64,000 nt of DNA from Mesaphorura yosii. Lineage: Eukaryota > Arthropoda > Collembola > Poduromorpha > Tullbergiidae. Below the pieces are notes generated by a model. It did not search any database. It saw only the letters and a list, made by a program, of their open reading frames with translations, and had not been told where the DNA came from. The position numbers were made by a program, and so were the translations under genes. The stretch spans positions 62,001-126,000 of the forward strand of contig WIXG01000011.1 of assembly GCA_009869945.1 (NCBI GenBank), given 5' to 3'. Below are positions 49,205-60,780 of the stretch, one piece after another (the stretch's first letter is position 1; the number at the start of each line of letters is the position of its first letter).

Positions 49205-52200
49205 ATGAGGCTGAGACAAAGGACCAAGTTGGTCCACGTCCAGCTTCTCAATGCCTCAGCCCTCCTTCTTTTAGCAATTGGTAAGTAATTCAATCTCGGA
49301 CTCCTAAACTTAATTCACGAGCCCTAAACTTGATTTTATTGCGATGTTATTTCTAGTTTTACAACATAGCGCTGCCCACGCTCAAGTCCAATCCCAATTC
49401 GACCCCAGCACGACGACAGAAGAATCATTTTTAATACTCGGACGAAATTACAGCCATCATCATAATAATCAAAATCTTCCTAGCTCGGAAACGCAGCCTC
49501 GGCCGCAAGAAAATTTAACCACTTTAACAAATGAGGTTCTGGAAGCCACACAGTACAACAACAAAAGTGACAGTAGCAATAATCGCGCAGACAGCGGACG
49601 CTCATTGGACAGCATGACGAATCTATTCTCAAGATTCTCCAAAGCCCTGGATTTGGGGAAGGTCGTTCGTGAGATTGAGACTTCAGTCATGGTAAGCTTC
49701 TTGTATTTTGCACTTTTACGGCTCGTTCATTTATATTTTTACATGCAGCTAACTTTGAGCACGGTTTTATGATTTCACAGTCTTCGGTATCATGCACGGC
49801 GTGTCGAGCAGGTAAGCCAATGCAAATTCAAATTTCTTCGGTATACTACTTTTTAAAAACTGGGTTTATGAAACACGAGAGAGCTTCCGTCCAGTTTCCA
49901 GTTAGTTGTTTTGTTAAATTCCTCCACAAAAGATATGGCATTCCTTTGTTTTTAATTCCGATTCCGGCTATCAAAATAAGACCACATGATTTCCTTCCAT
50001 TCATCATTAAGCTCGATAATTACGTCTTTAAATTGTGTGCTTGACGAACACAAGCGAGCCTGAATTGGCAGTACGCAATTCACAGAATGTGGCCAGAAAT
50101 ACTGCTCGCTCATTGGAATAAATTGAGGAAACAGATACTCAATTGTGCTATGAATTGTGCATATGAATATAGGTTTGAGTGGTCATGTGATTTATGGCAC
50201 GATATGTTGCTTATCTTTAAAATAGGGCGAATAAATAGGCAAGGTCCTAGCTAAATGGACCAAATTCAAGTCCTGACAGCAATGACGCTGCGCTGGTACC
50301 TAAACTTAGCCTTTGACCAAGCTTTTAACTATTTTAACACGAAACTCCACATGTCATTGAGCTCCCTGCTGGGTCTTATCGGTCGAGTCTCGGCGTCTCG
50401 GATATGTTGACTGTAAACATATTCAGCCAGGCTTATGCAAGCAAGCTTGCGATACTCAGGCACTCGCGTCCCTAATCAGTCACATTCCAAAGTTTTTATC
50501 AATCAAATACTATGCTTATCGGCCACGGACACGGACAGGACACATAGTACCATGTGCCATTAAAGAATCCGAGTATTTACATCGATTGCAATTCTTATTT
50601 GCGAGTCGAATGAATAAATAAGTGAGCTTTGCCTGATTGCTGCTGTAGAGTTCAAGATTTGAGATCAAAAGCAACAGCGAACCTTTTCTTCCACCACAGT
50701 CACTGCCGCGCCGCGGCACAAAACTGTCGTGTGCATTAACATAAAAATTAAGTAATCTGCATGAGAATTCGACCTAAAATTTTGAAAGCATTGCTTGAAG
50801 ATGAATGCGGGACATTTTTCGCCGGTATGAATATGTTTACAGTTTGGGAAATGATTTGTCGAATTCAGAGGGGCAGAGCTTCATACGTCGTTTAGAATTT
50901 CTTCGTACTGACCAATAATACCACAGTACAAAATTTGATGTTCTTCCACTTCTTCCGTTTACAGGCGTCGGGCTTCTGTTGCATTACGTTCACAGTGGAC
51001 GGACGAACCAAGAAATTGCGCATGCAGCCACAAAATTGTGCATCAATTTGAAGATGCAAAGTCCTCGCGTGTGTACCGGCATCATTAACATTTACATTGT
51101 GAGTCATACACATTCATTACGTCGTGATCTGCACCGATTGAAATGTGGATAAATTAAGGCGTCTGTGACTTGTTTCTTAGGACGAAGCCGTCGAAGTTCT
51201 CCGTCAAGTAGTCCTGGACTCCAATGAAATCTGTGGATCCGTTGTGGGTGAGGCATGCGGGTCAGGAAATATTTCACCGAATCTCGAGTGGAGTGTGTCA
51301 TTCCCGCCAGTGGCTAAACCACCAGTGGCTCAATACGTGGCCCCGGAAGTTAAAGTTAGCACGACGTCTTACTACCATCCAGCCAGAATATCTGAAATAC
51401 GCACCTCCATCACACCTCATTTTGCCCATTTTCAGAGTGGTGGCAAGCCCACGCCCACGCTGAAGGTGCTGCAAATTTCGGACACGCATTGGGATCCGTG
51501 GTACGAGCCGGGTGCGAATGCGGAGTGCAACGAGCCACTTTGCTGCAGGATCAGCAGTGGTCCACCGCCTCCACCACAGGCGAGGAAAGGAGCTGGAATT
51601 TGGGGCGACTACCGGTAAGCCGATAGCGCACATTCAATTTTTTGTCGTACTCATATTTCACTTGTGTGCTGGCATACCTTCGTAGAAAATGTGACACGCC
51701 AAGAAACACAATCGAGTCGATGCTGGCCCACATCCGAGATGCTCATCCTGATATCGATTACATAATGTGGACCGGTGACATTCCTGGTAAGTATGCGTTC
51801 CTTGCCTATTGAGTTTCTTTTCAACTTTGTATTGAATATGCATTTTTAGCTCATGACGTCTGGAATCAAACTCACTCATCCAACATAAACATAATCAAAG
51901 ACACAGTGGATTTGATGTTGCAATATTTTCCACATACGCCAATATTTCCAGCGCTTGGGAATCACGAAGGAGCCCCAGTGAACAGGTACGATAGAATTAG
52001 TAAAGCGTGCACCTTTCCGTATTTAAGATTTAGCTTTCAGAATCAAATTCTCTTATTTATTGTCTTTGTCCTGTCCTGCAGTTTTGCTCCGCAATGGGTC
52101 ACGAACCCAGAATTCAGCATTGACTGGCTGTATACATTTTTACAAAAAGAATGGGCAAGATGGCTACCCGCCACAACTCAGCGCACGATCGGGCAAGGAG

Positions 52201-53487
52201 CTTATTACTCCACAATTCTGAAGCCAGGGTTCAAGCTCATCTCGCTCAACATGAACTATTGTAACAACAAGAACTGGTACGTGAATTCTTCGCGAACATA
52301 ATAAAATCTGACAATCAGAATTTTCTTATTACATTCTCTGATTGTGATTCAGGTGGCTGCTAATCAACGGCACTGACCCCACAGATGAATTAAAATGGCT
52401 GATATTTGAACTTCAGTCATCCGAGTTTGCAGGAGAGAAAGTGCACATCATCGGACATATTCCACCCGGACACTCAGATTGCTTGGCTGTGTGGTCAAAG
52501 AATTACTACAAAATCATTTCACGGTAAGCCATCCTCAAACTCCTGTCTCGTGACTTCACTCGCTTATGTTGGTTTGACTGATTTCTTTGGTCTGTAGATA
52601 CGAGAGCACAATCCTGGCTCAGTTTTTTGGCCACACTCACTTTGACGAAATGGAGATATTTTATTCTTTAGAAGATCCGTGGAGGCCATCAAGCATCGCA
52701 TACGTCGCCCCTTCAGTCACTCCATATTACGATCTTAACCCCGGCTACCGAATTTATACCATTGACGGCGATTACCAAGGAAGCACGAGAGTGAGTCGAA
52801 CCAGAGGTCATTTGCACATGCATATTTTATCGCATGCCTCTTATTTCAGGCAGTACTCGACCACGAAACGTGGGTTACCGACCTGGGCGAAGCAAATAGG
52901 CTACGATCCACAGAATTAACATGGTACAAATTGTACTCAGCTAAAGACGCTTACCAACTCAAGGATCTGAGCCCATCAAGTTGGGAAGATTTAGTCATGT
53001 CAATGTACAAAAACAAAAGACTGTTTAACACGTACTATAGGTAGGTTACATTCGAGGCGTTGCGTTGATCCTCAAGAAAAGTAACAAATTTACTGAAGAT
53101 TATTTGCTCTTCAGATTTTACAATAAGAACTCACCAGTCGCTCCTCCCTGTGACGAAGAGTGTACGACTCGACTGCTCTGTGATATGCGTTCGGGGCGAA
53201 GTCATGCTCGCGAGCAGTTGTGTAAACCTCGTCCGCCAAACACGCGCAAATTCCGTGACCCGATGACCGCCGCGAATGAAAATCCTCCCACGATTTCACA
53301 GCCTGGAATGGTGACCAGAATATTTGGGATGCTTTCATCAGCGTAAGTCCTCATCGTTCTGCATTCTTCTCACTTGCATGTCTGCTGACAACCTTTCCTA
53401 TCTTGCATGATTTGTGTTTGTCTTTCTCTTTTGCGCAGAATGTCGACTGTGATTAGTTTCTTCACTTTTCCTTTTGGATTCGGCTAA
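49205..53487 (+). CDS. SMPD1: Acid sphingomyelinase-like phosphodiesterase (757 aa)
   Basis: This enzyme hydrolyses sphingomyelin to ceramide in lysosomes or outside the cell. Thirteen exons are assigned: 49205-49280, 49357-49691, 49781-49811, 50965-51098, 51181-51614, 51686-51786, 51850-51985, 52082-52276, 52353-52523, 52598-52790, 52850-53040, 53115-53342 and 53439-53487. A signal peptide precedes a Ser/Asn-rich region. A saposin-B domain follows (about 140-220, from [10 protein letters not shown] to [11 protein letters not shown]), then the metallophosphoesterase domain. Metal ligands are all visible: D293 and H295 in [11 protein letters not shown], then [25 protein letters not shown] and [10 protein letters not shown]. 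The C-terminal cysteine-rich domain and a short hydrophobic end ([12 protein letters not shown]) finish it. It is longer than human SMPD1 because of the N-terminal insert. Intron 3 (about 1.15 kb) splits the saposin domain. Confidence 0.94.
49812..50964 (+). other. SMPD1: Long intron inside the saposin domain of the sphingomyelinase gene
   Basis: A 1153-nt intron from GTAAGC after CRAG to TTTACAG. It is AT-rich. A 91-codon frame near 49769-50044 is just exon three read into the intron. I see no nested gene. Confidence 0.7.
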
Positions 53488-53783
53488 CCGATAAAACGCG
53501 ACTCGCTGCGTTCCAGAATGGAATTTTGTTCAGACTTCTTCTATTTCTTTGTTACCTGCAGTGCCTTACTCTTTTACCTGTGACTGTAGTCGTCGTTTGA
53601 TGTGTGCATCTTGCATGGAGTGCGATCGCTCTCAATTCCAGCCATCGGCCATTTACCATTTGAACCATACCATTTAATGTAATATTTATATAATGTACTT
53701 AGTCTCAAGTGTCAATGCAAGAAACTGAATCTCTGCAGTATACTCCTTACTGAAACTGGTGCATGTGAATGTGATATTAGAAT

Positions 53784-53789
53784 AATAAA
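53784..53789 (+). terminator. SMPD1: Poly(A) signal, proximal sphingomyelinase transcript
   Basis: AATAAA about 300 nt after the stop at 53487 and upstream of the alternative exon, so it could end the short form. Confidence 0.6.
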
Positions 53790-53910
53790 TAGTCGTTGAT
53801 TTTATTGCATGCTGTTGAATTATGGCGTAAAATGACATACCAATTTTATGTATTTTGCCGATGAGAATTCAATTCATCGTTGAAATAATTAAATACGATT
53901 CATCTTACAG

Positions 53911-54040
53911 GAAGCCTGACGAAACTTACTACTATCATGAAGGCGAGGAGTTGAACTCTCCAACCGAAGTCGCAAATAATGAACTAAATGATGACAATAC
54001 CATAGATAATACAATTTGGAAATTCGTTCCACTGAACTAA
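53911..54040 (+). CDS. SMPD1: Candidate alternative last exon of the sphingomyelinase gene
   Basis: After the normal stop (53487) and its poly(A) signal (53784), an acceptor CATCTTACAG precedes 42 codons beginning KPDETYYYHEGEELNSP and ending IWKFVPLN, stop. Its phase accepts the exon ending at 53342 (GC + G), so exon 12 could splice here instead of to 53439. The product would be 784 aa with an acidic polar tail instead of the short hydrophobic one. Its own AATAAA signals follow at 54129 and 54133. Splicing evidence is needed; the match in phase is what the sequence shows. Confidence 0.5.
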
Positions 54041-54752
54041 GCAGGAATGCAAAATAATTAGTGCATAGATTTGCTTTTTAAGTAAGATTAACCATACGAA
54101 ACATTAAAGAATTGACAAGCATATCGCAAATAAATAAACGTATCACTTATCATGGCCTTCATGGCTAAAACTGAATGCACACTGAATTAATTTTGAAGTG
54201 TATTAACCTTATGGCTCCAGCCGACGCCGAGGCCAAACGCAATTCAATTCAATTTCCTGTCACAGTCAAAAGTTTTTTGTTTACATCTTACGTGGGAACC
54301 AATTAACACTTTTTAAGGCGTTCAGACCGCCGCTGATGGAAAAATAGTGATATAATGCGCATGATATAAATGAAATGCACTTTACACGTAAATTGTTTGT
54401 TTACCGGTGACTGAACTGATTGTTTATTCCGAAGCCTGCTAAAGGGTTATTATTGCGGCTGGGTCCCATAATGTGATAATTGTACGATTGAGAGCCGTGC
54501 TTTGGACGCATTAAACTCAAGTTCACGGTTCACGCCCGCCCATGCGTGTCTGTCCAGTCTACCATTCTCTCCACAATGCCACAACAATTCAATAACATTG
54601 TTGGCGAAGGCAATGGTTGGGAATTCTTCCCACCAAGGCAATGGTTCTCATAACGCAATTTGGGGTTATTCCTGGCCATAAAACTTCCACTTTGAATTTG
54701 ACAAACTTGAACTTGGACTACGACAAGAGCAAATGGGTTTCGAAACTCGATT
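54041..54752. other. Spacer between sphingomyelinase and UDP-glycosyltransferase genes
   Basis: The two genes converge here. Twin AATAAA motifs at 54129-54138 could end the long sphingomyelinase transcript. The remainder would be the 3' region of the glycosyltransferase. Nothing else is seen. Confidence 0.5.
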
Positions 54753-56580
54753 TTATTCGCATTTCTCGTGTCTTTTACTAAAATCTTCGAACATAAGTCT
54801 AAATGCTAATTGCGCTCCTTTCGCCGTGTATTTGCCAGCTAAAATTACGCAGCCAACAATCATCGCCAAGAGCGTCAGCACATCGAGATGAAAATACTGA
54901 ACCACGCTCACTGCATGTACATTGGGAATTTTGAGATGTGGCGTACTGCCGTGGACGAGCAGGTACTCTAGAAAATCAGCGGCTTGTCTCAGTGGGGACT
55001 TCATCTCGTGTCGCATTATGGATGACAGAGCTTTAGCATTTTTCTTGTAGGTTGGGTCGCGCAGAACTTGATTGACAGCACGCACAACGCTGTTCGTCGT
55101 CACTCCATAGCGGTCCAATTCGACAGCGATGCCTTTAGCAACCAATTTGGACGACGTTTCGGGTGCGTCGTGCACAACAGGGAAGACGACCATTGGCACA
55201 CCAGCGTAAATTGATTCCAGTGCAGATTGCAGTCCGCCGTGTGTAATGAAAAGTCTCACGTTCTGATGCACTAACACGCTCTGCTGTGGAATCCAGTCAA
55301 ATGTTTTCACGTTCGCTGGAAGTGATCCGTTGACACGCAACTCGAAATCCAGGGAAGATTCCAGCTGTACAAGTACTTTTTGAGGTAGTGTTTGCAATGC
55401 CTGAAGGAATGTTTGCCGAATCCACGTTGGCGCTCCTCCAATTCCCAGCCGAGATCCAAAACTGAAGAAAATGACTCCTTGTGGGGCGTCGTCGAGCCAG
55501 TCGTTGATTTCCTGATCGAAAATGACCCTCAATGGAGTTGTTAAATGATTTGACGAATTTTACTTATTACTTGCATGGAGTAACTTACTTGTGGCAATTC
55601 TCGGGGATTTGTCACAGAAATTTGTAGACCACCGACATTCACATAATTAGGAGGCATCAGATTCGGTGTTCCAAGAGCCAGATGATCATTTATCAGCATT
55701 CCATCCACACCCTTCTGCAATTCTTGTGCGCTGAGCTTCAGCCGTGGCAAATATCTGCCGATACTTCTATCGATGTGGTAGAAGTAAATCTTCATGACTA
55801 ACTGCGACGTAATTTTCGCAAAAATGTTGTATAATCTGTCAATCACTGACGTTGGAGCCAGTTTTGCTCTGAATATCGACAGATGCGAAGATGCAAGGAA
55901 GGTTGTGCTCAAATCTGGTTCCAGCGATGACGGAGTTGAAAGCCAGAAGCCTACGACGGACTTAATTTTCAGATCCCTCGCGAGAGCGATGCTGCACTCG
56001 TTCCAGGTCATGTCAACGATGGCCAGATCAAAGCGCTCTGATTTCAATTTTTGGATGAGCTTATGATTCGAGAGAAGCGTGTCACAGTGAGCTTCAAGAA
56101 AGGTGAAGTAGTTTGCCCACTCGTGTCGAAATAAAACTGCTGATGAAGTCAACCCTGGAAAGGGCATCGAGGTTCAATTCGTAGTGTCATAAGTCATAAT
56201 CGTTCCGGCATTTAAAACTTACCAGGTTCCCACATGAATTTTGTTGGGTAAATGAAGCCGGCCTCTTTCTCCTTCGTCAGCACGAAGAATCGCCCGTCCC
56301 TCCCGTCCATCGTGAGCGTTGTGACCCGCGTCGTGAAATTCGTCGCGGGATTAGTGACTGGCACGCCGTAGCCCACCACCTCATCTCGACCTTCTTCCTT
56401 CCACTTCACGACGTAAACGCTGTGCCCTCGCCGAATCAGTTCATCAGTCAGCACGGAAACTGTCAGGTAATGGGACGAGGGTGAGACCGGGTAGAAGAGA
56501 ACCACTTTATCACAGAACACCGGCACTGAATTTGCATGAAAAAGAACCAGGAATACGATTAAGGGCTTAAATGGTTGCAT
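54753..56580 (-). CDS. UDP-glycosyltransferase (UGT, 560 aa)
   Basis: This is a membrane-bound GT1-family enzyme that would conjugate lipophilic compounds with a sugar from UDP-sugar in the ER lumen. Exons on the minus strand are 56580-56223, 56154-55589 and 55511-54753. The start MQPFKPLIVFLVLFHANSVP is a signal peptide. The catalytic His is probably H37 (PSSHYLTVSVL), with an acidic partner around D167 (DLAIVDMTWNE). The third exon begins EINDWLDDAPQGVIFFSFGS, as in other UGTs. The donor-binding signature runs FDWIPQQSVLVHQNVRLFIT, then HGGLQSALESIYAGVPMVVF. The usual DQ pair that grips the sugar reads D413-A414 here (VVHDAPETS). A C-terminal membrane helix (LTLLAMIVGCVILAG) and a basic tail close the protein. 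The frame upstream of ATG 56580 lacks UGT features, so I exclude it. Confidence 0.92.
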
Positions 56581-58003
56581 TCTTAATTCTTGGAATTCGG
56601 TACGACTGTCGGGTGAAGAGAAAATATTGAGCAATTGAGCGGGTTCTGAAGCTATCGTCGAAATTGATCGAATTGACCACTTTAATATTGCACTGTGGTT
56701 TGTTGGACAAAGCTGGAAGAATTTCACAATTCCAGGAACTTCAAACACAAATCCCCACAACTTTTTTTTGATGCTTTGAGATTCTGTCACTTAAGAGGAT
56801 TGCGAACGTGTAAGAACTAAGCCGTTACCAGTCAACTGGATGAGTAACAACTGACAACAATGTGATTGTGGTCCAGCTTGCCTGCCTTCATTTGGCCGGC
56901 TACTCCTGGTGGGATATTTTTTCAAGATATTCCGACTGCAATTTACGATTACTCGCCTTGTCTTGTTTGTAAACAGAGGCGAGTGCTCAATGATTGAGTA
57001 GTTAATTAAGAAATCTTTTTTCTTCGCCGTATTCTTGGAGTCTATACGCATAACGCAACCTTTTACTATATATAAGCTCGCCAAAATTAGAAAATTCGAC
57101 GGGTGTTATTGTCCATTGAAAAATTCGTGGTTTATTAACATGGATTCTTCAAACAAGCGAAATACGAGAACGAGGCGTTGACAATCGAACGCAATACACA
57201 AAAGTAAAAAAGCTGGGCTTGTTTTTGGATTCTTGAGCATGATTTTCGATTTTCTTTAAACTTGCATTCGAGCATTGACACTAAGATATAAAAATTAAAA
57301 AATTGAAGATTAAATCAGTCAAACTTACATTAAACGCAATAAAATAAGAGCGCAATTGCTTTCAGTGCAAAGTAAAGCGGGGAAGTGGGCGATGATAAAA
57401 ATTCGATAGAGCCAGAATTTGGCAACTGCAATTGGCAGTTTGGGATTGACAACTTTGCATGCGAGATGCGACAACATTATTTTGAACCAGCAAAAGTCTC
57501 ACGTCTAACCTGAGATAATTAGAGTAAACTCGTTGCTGATAAACTGTTATTACTGCTGTACATGTGCGCAATGCGACAAGACATTTGTTTAAGAACATAG
57601 AAGATTGATTCGCTGGCACTTTTTGTATTAAGTTAAACATCGCATACTTGAACTGAACTTCCTAAATTCTTAATCAAATTAATGACTAATGACTTGAGTA
57701 TTTTGACTCTCTCTTATAAGGCAATTAAGTGACACCTATTGAGAGAGCTGTATTCTTATTCTTAAACTAAACAGGAAGGAAATTGGCGTTGGCCATACAA
57801 TAACTTACAAGCATAATTTACACTGAATTATTGCTGGACCGTAACATCAACGATGGACATTCAATTCGCAATACAAAATCCTAATCGCTTATCTGAACGG
57901 AATGTACGATTATTTCTGGAATGGAATATCATTAATGTTTGTGAATACATTTACAGTGACTTGACTTTTTCAGTTACTGAATACCGAAACTTTACGAGAT
58001 CCT
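56581..58003. other. Spacer between UGT start and F-box gene end
   Basis: It should contain the UGT promoter and the 3' region of the F-box gene, both on the minus strand. It is AT-rich. Short frames at 56791-57084 and 57362-57640 have no supporting motifs. Confidence 0.5.
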
Positions 58004-58672
58004 CTAAATATTGGCAATTCTTCTTAAGGAAGCCTTGCTCTTCCGCTTTACATTTCCAAGGCCATTTAGTAATGCTTTGGTTTTAGTCGCCAGTTTGGTT
58101 GGCGAATTGTTAGAGTCTGAATTGGAGTCTGGCGAATTTGGATCCTTGTTGATGTTCAGACTTAGACGACTCTTGGAGCGGGTTACAATGACTGACGGCT
58201 GCGTCGGTGTCACCACGACGGGGCTGCTAGACGACGAGTTATTATTGTTATCATCACTATCACAGATGCTGTTCTCGTGGATCTCCTTGAATGGTTTACA
58301 AGTTCTCAGTCTGTAGGATCTGACGCTTAGCTGAAAGTAAAAAACTCTGTTAATAAAAATCTCCTTTTGCAAGAAATGCAAATTACAATAGGAAGACGAA
58401 AGACTTACCGTTTGCAAGCTATCAGTACTGCTGCTTCTACGGCTGGGCTGACTTCTATTACCACTGGGATGCGGGAGTAAATTTTCCTTGTTGTGTCTCA
58501 CTGCTTCGACGCATGCAAGTCTTCTCTGGTTTGCTAGAGGCCGACTGGTAACCATATTTCTCCAAGTTGATGAAACTTGATGAACTGCTCGTAAATCGTC
58601 TGGAGCCAAATATCTTTGTAAAATGGTATTGGTGATGACTTCCGGTAACTCAGGTAGCATGCTAGCAGTCAT
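58004..58672 (-). CDS. Small F-box protein with KEN motif (196 aa)
   Basis: Likely substrate receptor or regulator of a Skp1-cullin-F-box ubiquitin ligase. Two minus-strand exons, 58672-58409 and 58330-58004 (TAG), join in phase 0. The start ATG gives MTASMLPELPEV. The F-box covers about residues 6-46 (LPELPEVITNTILQRYLAPD then DLRAVHQVSSTWRNM). A KEN motif follows at 62-64 (RHNKENLLPH), which in other proteins is recognised by the anaphase-promoting complex. The rest is Ser/Asn/Asp-rich with a basic C-terminus (KRKSKASLRRIANI). The F-box with nearby basic linker recalls Emi1/Rca1 (FBXO5), but no zinc-binding region is present, so the relation is uncertain. The frame extends upstream to 58702 only with a TTG start. 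Confidence 0.78.
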   Translation of the reverse strand: MTASMLPELPEVITNTILQRYLAPDDLRAVHQVSSTWRNMVTSRPLANQRRLACVEAVRHNKENLLPHPSGNRSQPSRRSSSTDSLQTVSLSSSYCNLHFLQKEIFINRVFYFQLSVRSYRLRTCKPFKEIHENSICDSDDNNNNSSSSSPVVVTPTQPSVIVTRSKSRLSLNINKDPNSPDSNSDSNNSPTKLATKTKALLNGLGNVKRKSKASLRRIANI

Positions 58673-59737
58673 CGAACTTTGAAACTCGCCAGTATCGCCC
58701 AACCACAGAGTTAGTTAGCCGTCAATCTAAAAGTGGTCCCTCTGTTCATTTAGTGCGATGCAAACCCCATGCCATCTTATCACTAGATCTGAATTTAAGT
58801 TCATGTACTCACCTAATTTTTCATGCACTCAAATTCCTCCGGGAAGTCTTTCTACCACCGGGAAAGCTATAGCGATATGGAACACAGTGATTGTTGCAGA
58901 TGAGATCACGTTTTCAGGTCAGTCAGATCAAAGGTGAGGGTCGTGTTCCAGCTGACGTCATGAAGGACGCACCAATTCCAATTAGGGACAAGGCCGCCAC
59001 AAAACAGAACCACACGGGCGCGAAGATGCTTTGCTGTACGGCGACGGCAGCAGAACCCCGGGACTTTATCAATGACTCTTTCTTCAAGAACGGGCATGCA
59101 GATAATGGCAACGCTAACAGCAATCAACTCGATAATAGTAAGTTAAATTGCTGAACATGCAGAAAACTAAAGTTTAAAGTCTTGCAATCGAAGCAGACTA
59201 TTTGCACTGCACTGCACATGCCCGCTAATAAATGAAGAGAAAGAATGCAAGTTGTCCGTTCATAAATTCTAAAAATATTTCATGCTGTTCTTCGCCTGCT
59301 CGCCAGCGCACTGTCAAAGCTGAAGGCAGAGAAAAATGAGACGAAAACGTAGTGCACTTCATATAGGGAAAATTGAGGATAAAGAAGCGACCGTTCCTTT
59401 CAGTCTCAGCTGAAACGCACAATGCAAAATGCATCCCGGTCTCAGCTCTTCGTGACCCGCTTCCTTTTGTATTGCAAGATGAGAGTTGAATTTTTGGTGG
59501 CTACGAATCACAGATGAACTCCAGCCTGAGCGTGTGCTACGAAACTCCACCTTCAAAACTGAGCATAAAAGCAACCGAGTTGAAGAGCCAGACTTGAATT
59601 GAATCGTAATTCGACGCGATTAATTTTCCACGTGGTTGTGCTTAGTGTTTTTAATTTGTTAATTGCTATTCTAAAATTCAGAAATCAGCCTCCAGATTGA
59701 ATCAAAATAAGGGAACCGATTTGCAAATTGTCCGAAC
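58673..59737. other. Divergent spacer between F-box gene and POLR2K
   Basis: Both genes start from this 1.07-kb region. Overlapping open frames occur at 58891-59154 (+) and 58906-59127 (-); the minus one is hydrophobic, but neither shows a family motif. I do not annotate them. Confidence 0.45.
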
Positions 59738-60377
59738 ATGGATATGGATACATCGGAGCCACCATCATCTCAGCAGCAGCCATCATCATCAGCGGCGTCG
59801 AAGGAGCAGCAATCAGCGGCTAATGTGGCCAGACAGCCTATGGTCTACATTTGCGGTGGTAAGTCACTGAAAACAGACTAACCGAAGTTAACTTAACGTA
59901 CGTACTCGTATTCTAATGTGCCGATTTGATGTTGAATACATCTGCAATGCAGACTCTGTATGCATTTTATCAAGCAAGAGCAGTTCGGATACGGAAGCCA
60001 TTTCTTGTAAACTTGAATTTTCCGAAGTATTTTCGAGTCAATTTAGCCATGATGACCATTTTCCAGTCAGGTCCGAGTTTTCCTTCGACAAATTCTACGA
60101 TATCTGCACCGCGGGATGGAATTTCAGACTCTGATTGTCCTCTAACTTTTATTTGATCTTGCAGAATGTCATCATGAAAATGAGATCCGTGCCAGGGACC
60201 CAATTCGTTGCCGGGAGTGTGGTTATCGTATCATGTACAAGAAAAGAACTAAGAGACGTAAGCTACGCCAATAATTATAAAACTTGTGGCCGTCTGAATT
60301 ACTATTACTAGATAATAGGTAAAAATATAAGACGTTAATTACTTTATGTTCCAGTGATCGTCTTCGACGCCCGCTAA
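59738..60377 (+). CDS. POLR2K: RNA polymerase I/II/III subunit RPABC4 (78 aa)
   Basis: This is the small zinc-ribbon subunit (Rpb12) shared by all three nuclear RNA polymerases, holding the Rpb3-side assembly platform. Exons are 59738-59858, 60165-60257 and 60355-60377 (TAA). The conserved part starts [20 protein letters not shown], continues [18 protein letters not shown] and ends LIVFDAR. The two CxxC pairs (CGEC and CREC) bind one zinc. The conserved end FDAR is intact. About 33 extra N-terminal residues are Ser/Gln/Ala-rich; the human protein is 58 aa. It lies tail to tail with Elongin B. Confidence 0.96.
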
Positions 60378-60780
60378 CAGTGCAGTTAATTAATTTGGAA
60401 CTCAAGTTTTCTTTTTTGTACGTACGGTGACTGGTCACACTCAAACTTGCTGGAGCTGGTCATCTTTTAGATTTGTATTTAAGAACAGAGCACATTGTCT
60501 TAAGGCAGATTTACGCCAACTTGTTCGTGTTTATTGATTTCCAACTTAAATGCGGAAAAATAAATGAATTGACATTTTTGTATGTAACTAGTACGTATAG
60601 TATTTTGACATTGGTTATCATTTTTTTGAGTTGCTTGCTTTCAAGACAAGTTACAATTGTGAATTTGCGGGTGATTCTCTTTTGACAAAAGTCGGTAATT
60701 TTAGGTGCTAGAATTGGTAAATTCGCAAATTAGTCGATGACAAAAAATTTTGTACAGCGGGTACGACATAAGTTTTGCAT
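60378..60780. other. Short spacer between POLR2K and ELOB 3' ends
   Basis: This is an AT-rich 400-nt stretch shared by two converging transcripts. An AATAAA near 60560 could serve POLR2K. Nothing else is seen. Confidence 0.5.

Noticed and set aside
55512-55532. Start of UGT exon three at the beginning of its open frame
   Set aside because: Only the acceptor GATCAG at 55512-55514 agrees in phase with the preceding exon and yields the family block LPQ|EINDWLDDAP.
58906-59154. Hydrophobic frames on both strands before POLR2K
   Set aside because: They lack a coherent start, splice sites or family motif; one could be a small membrane protein, but the sequence does not decide it.
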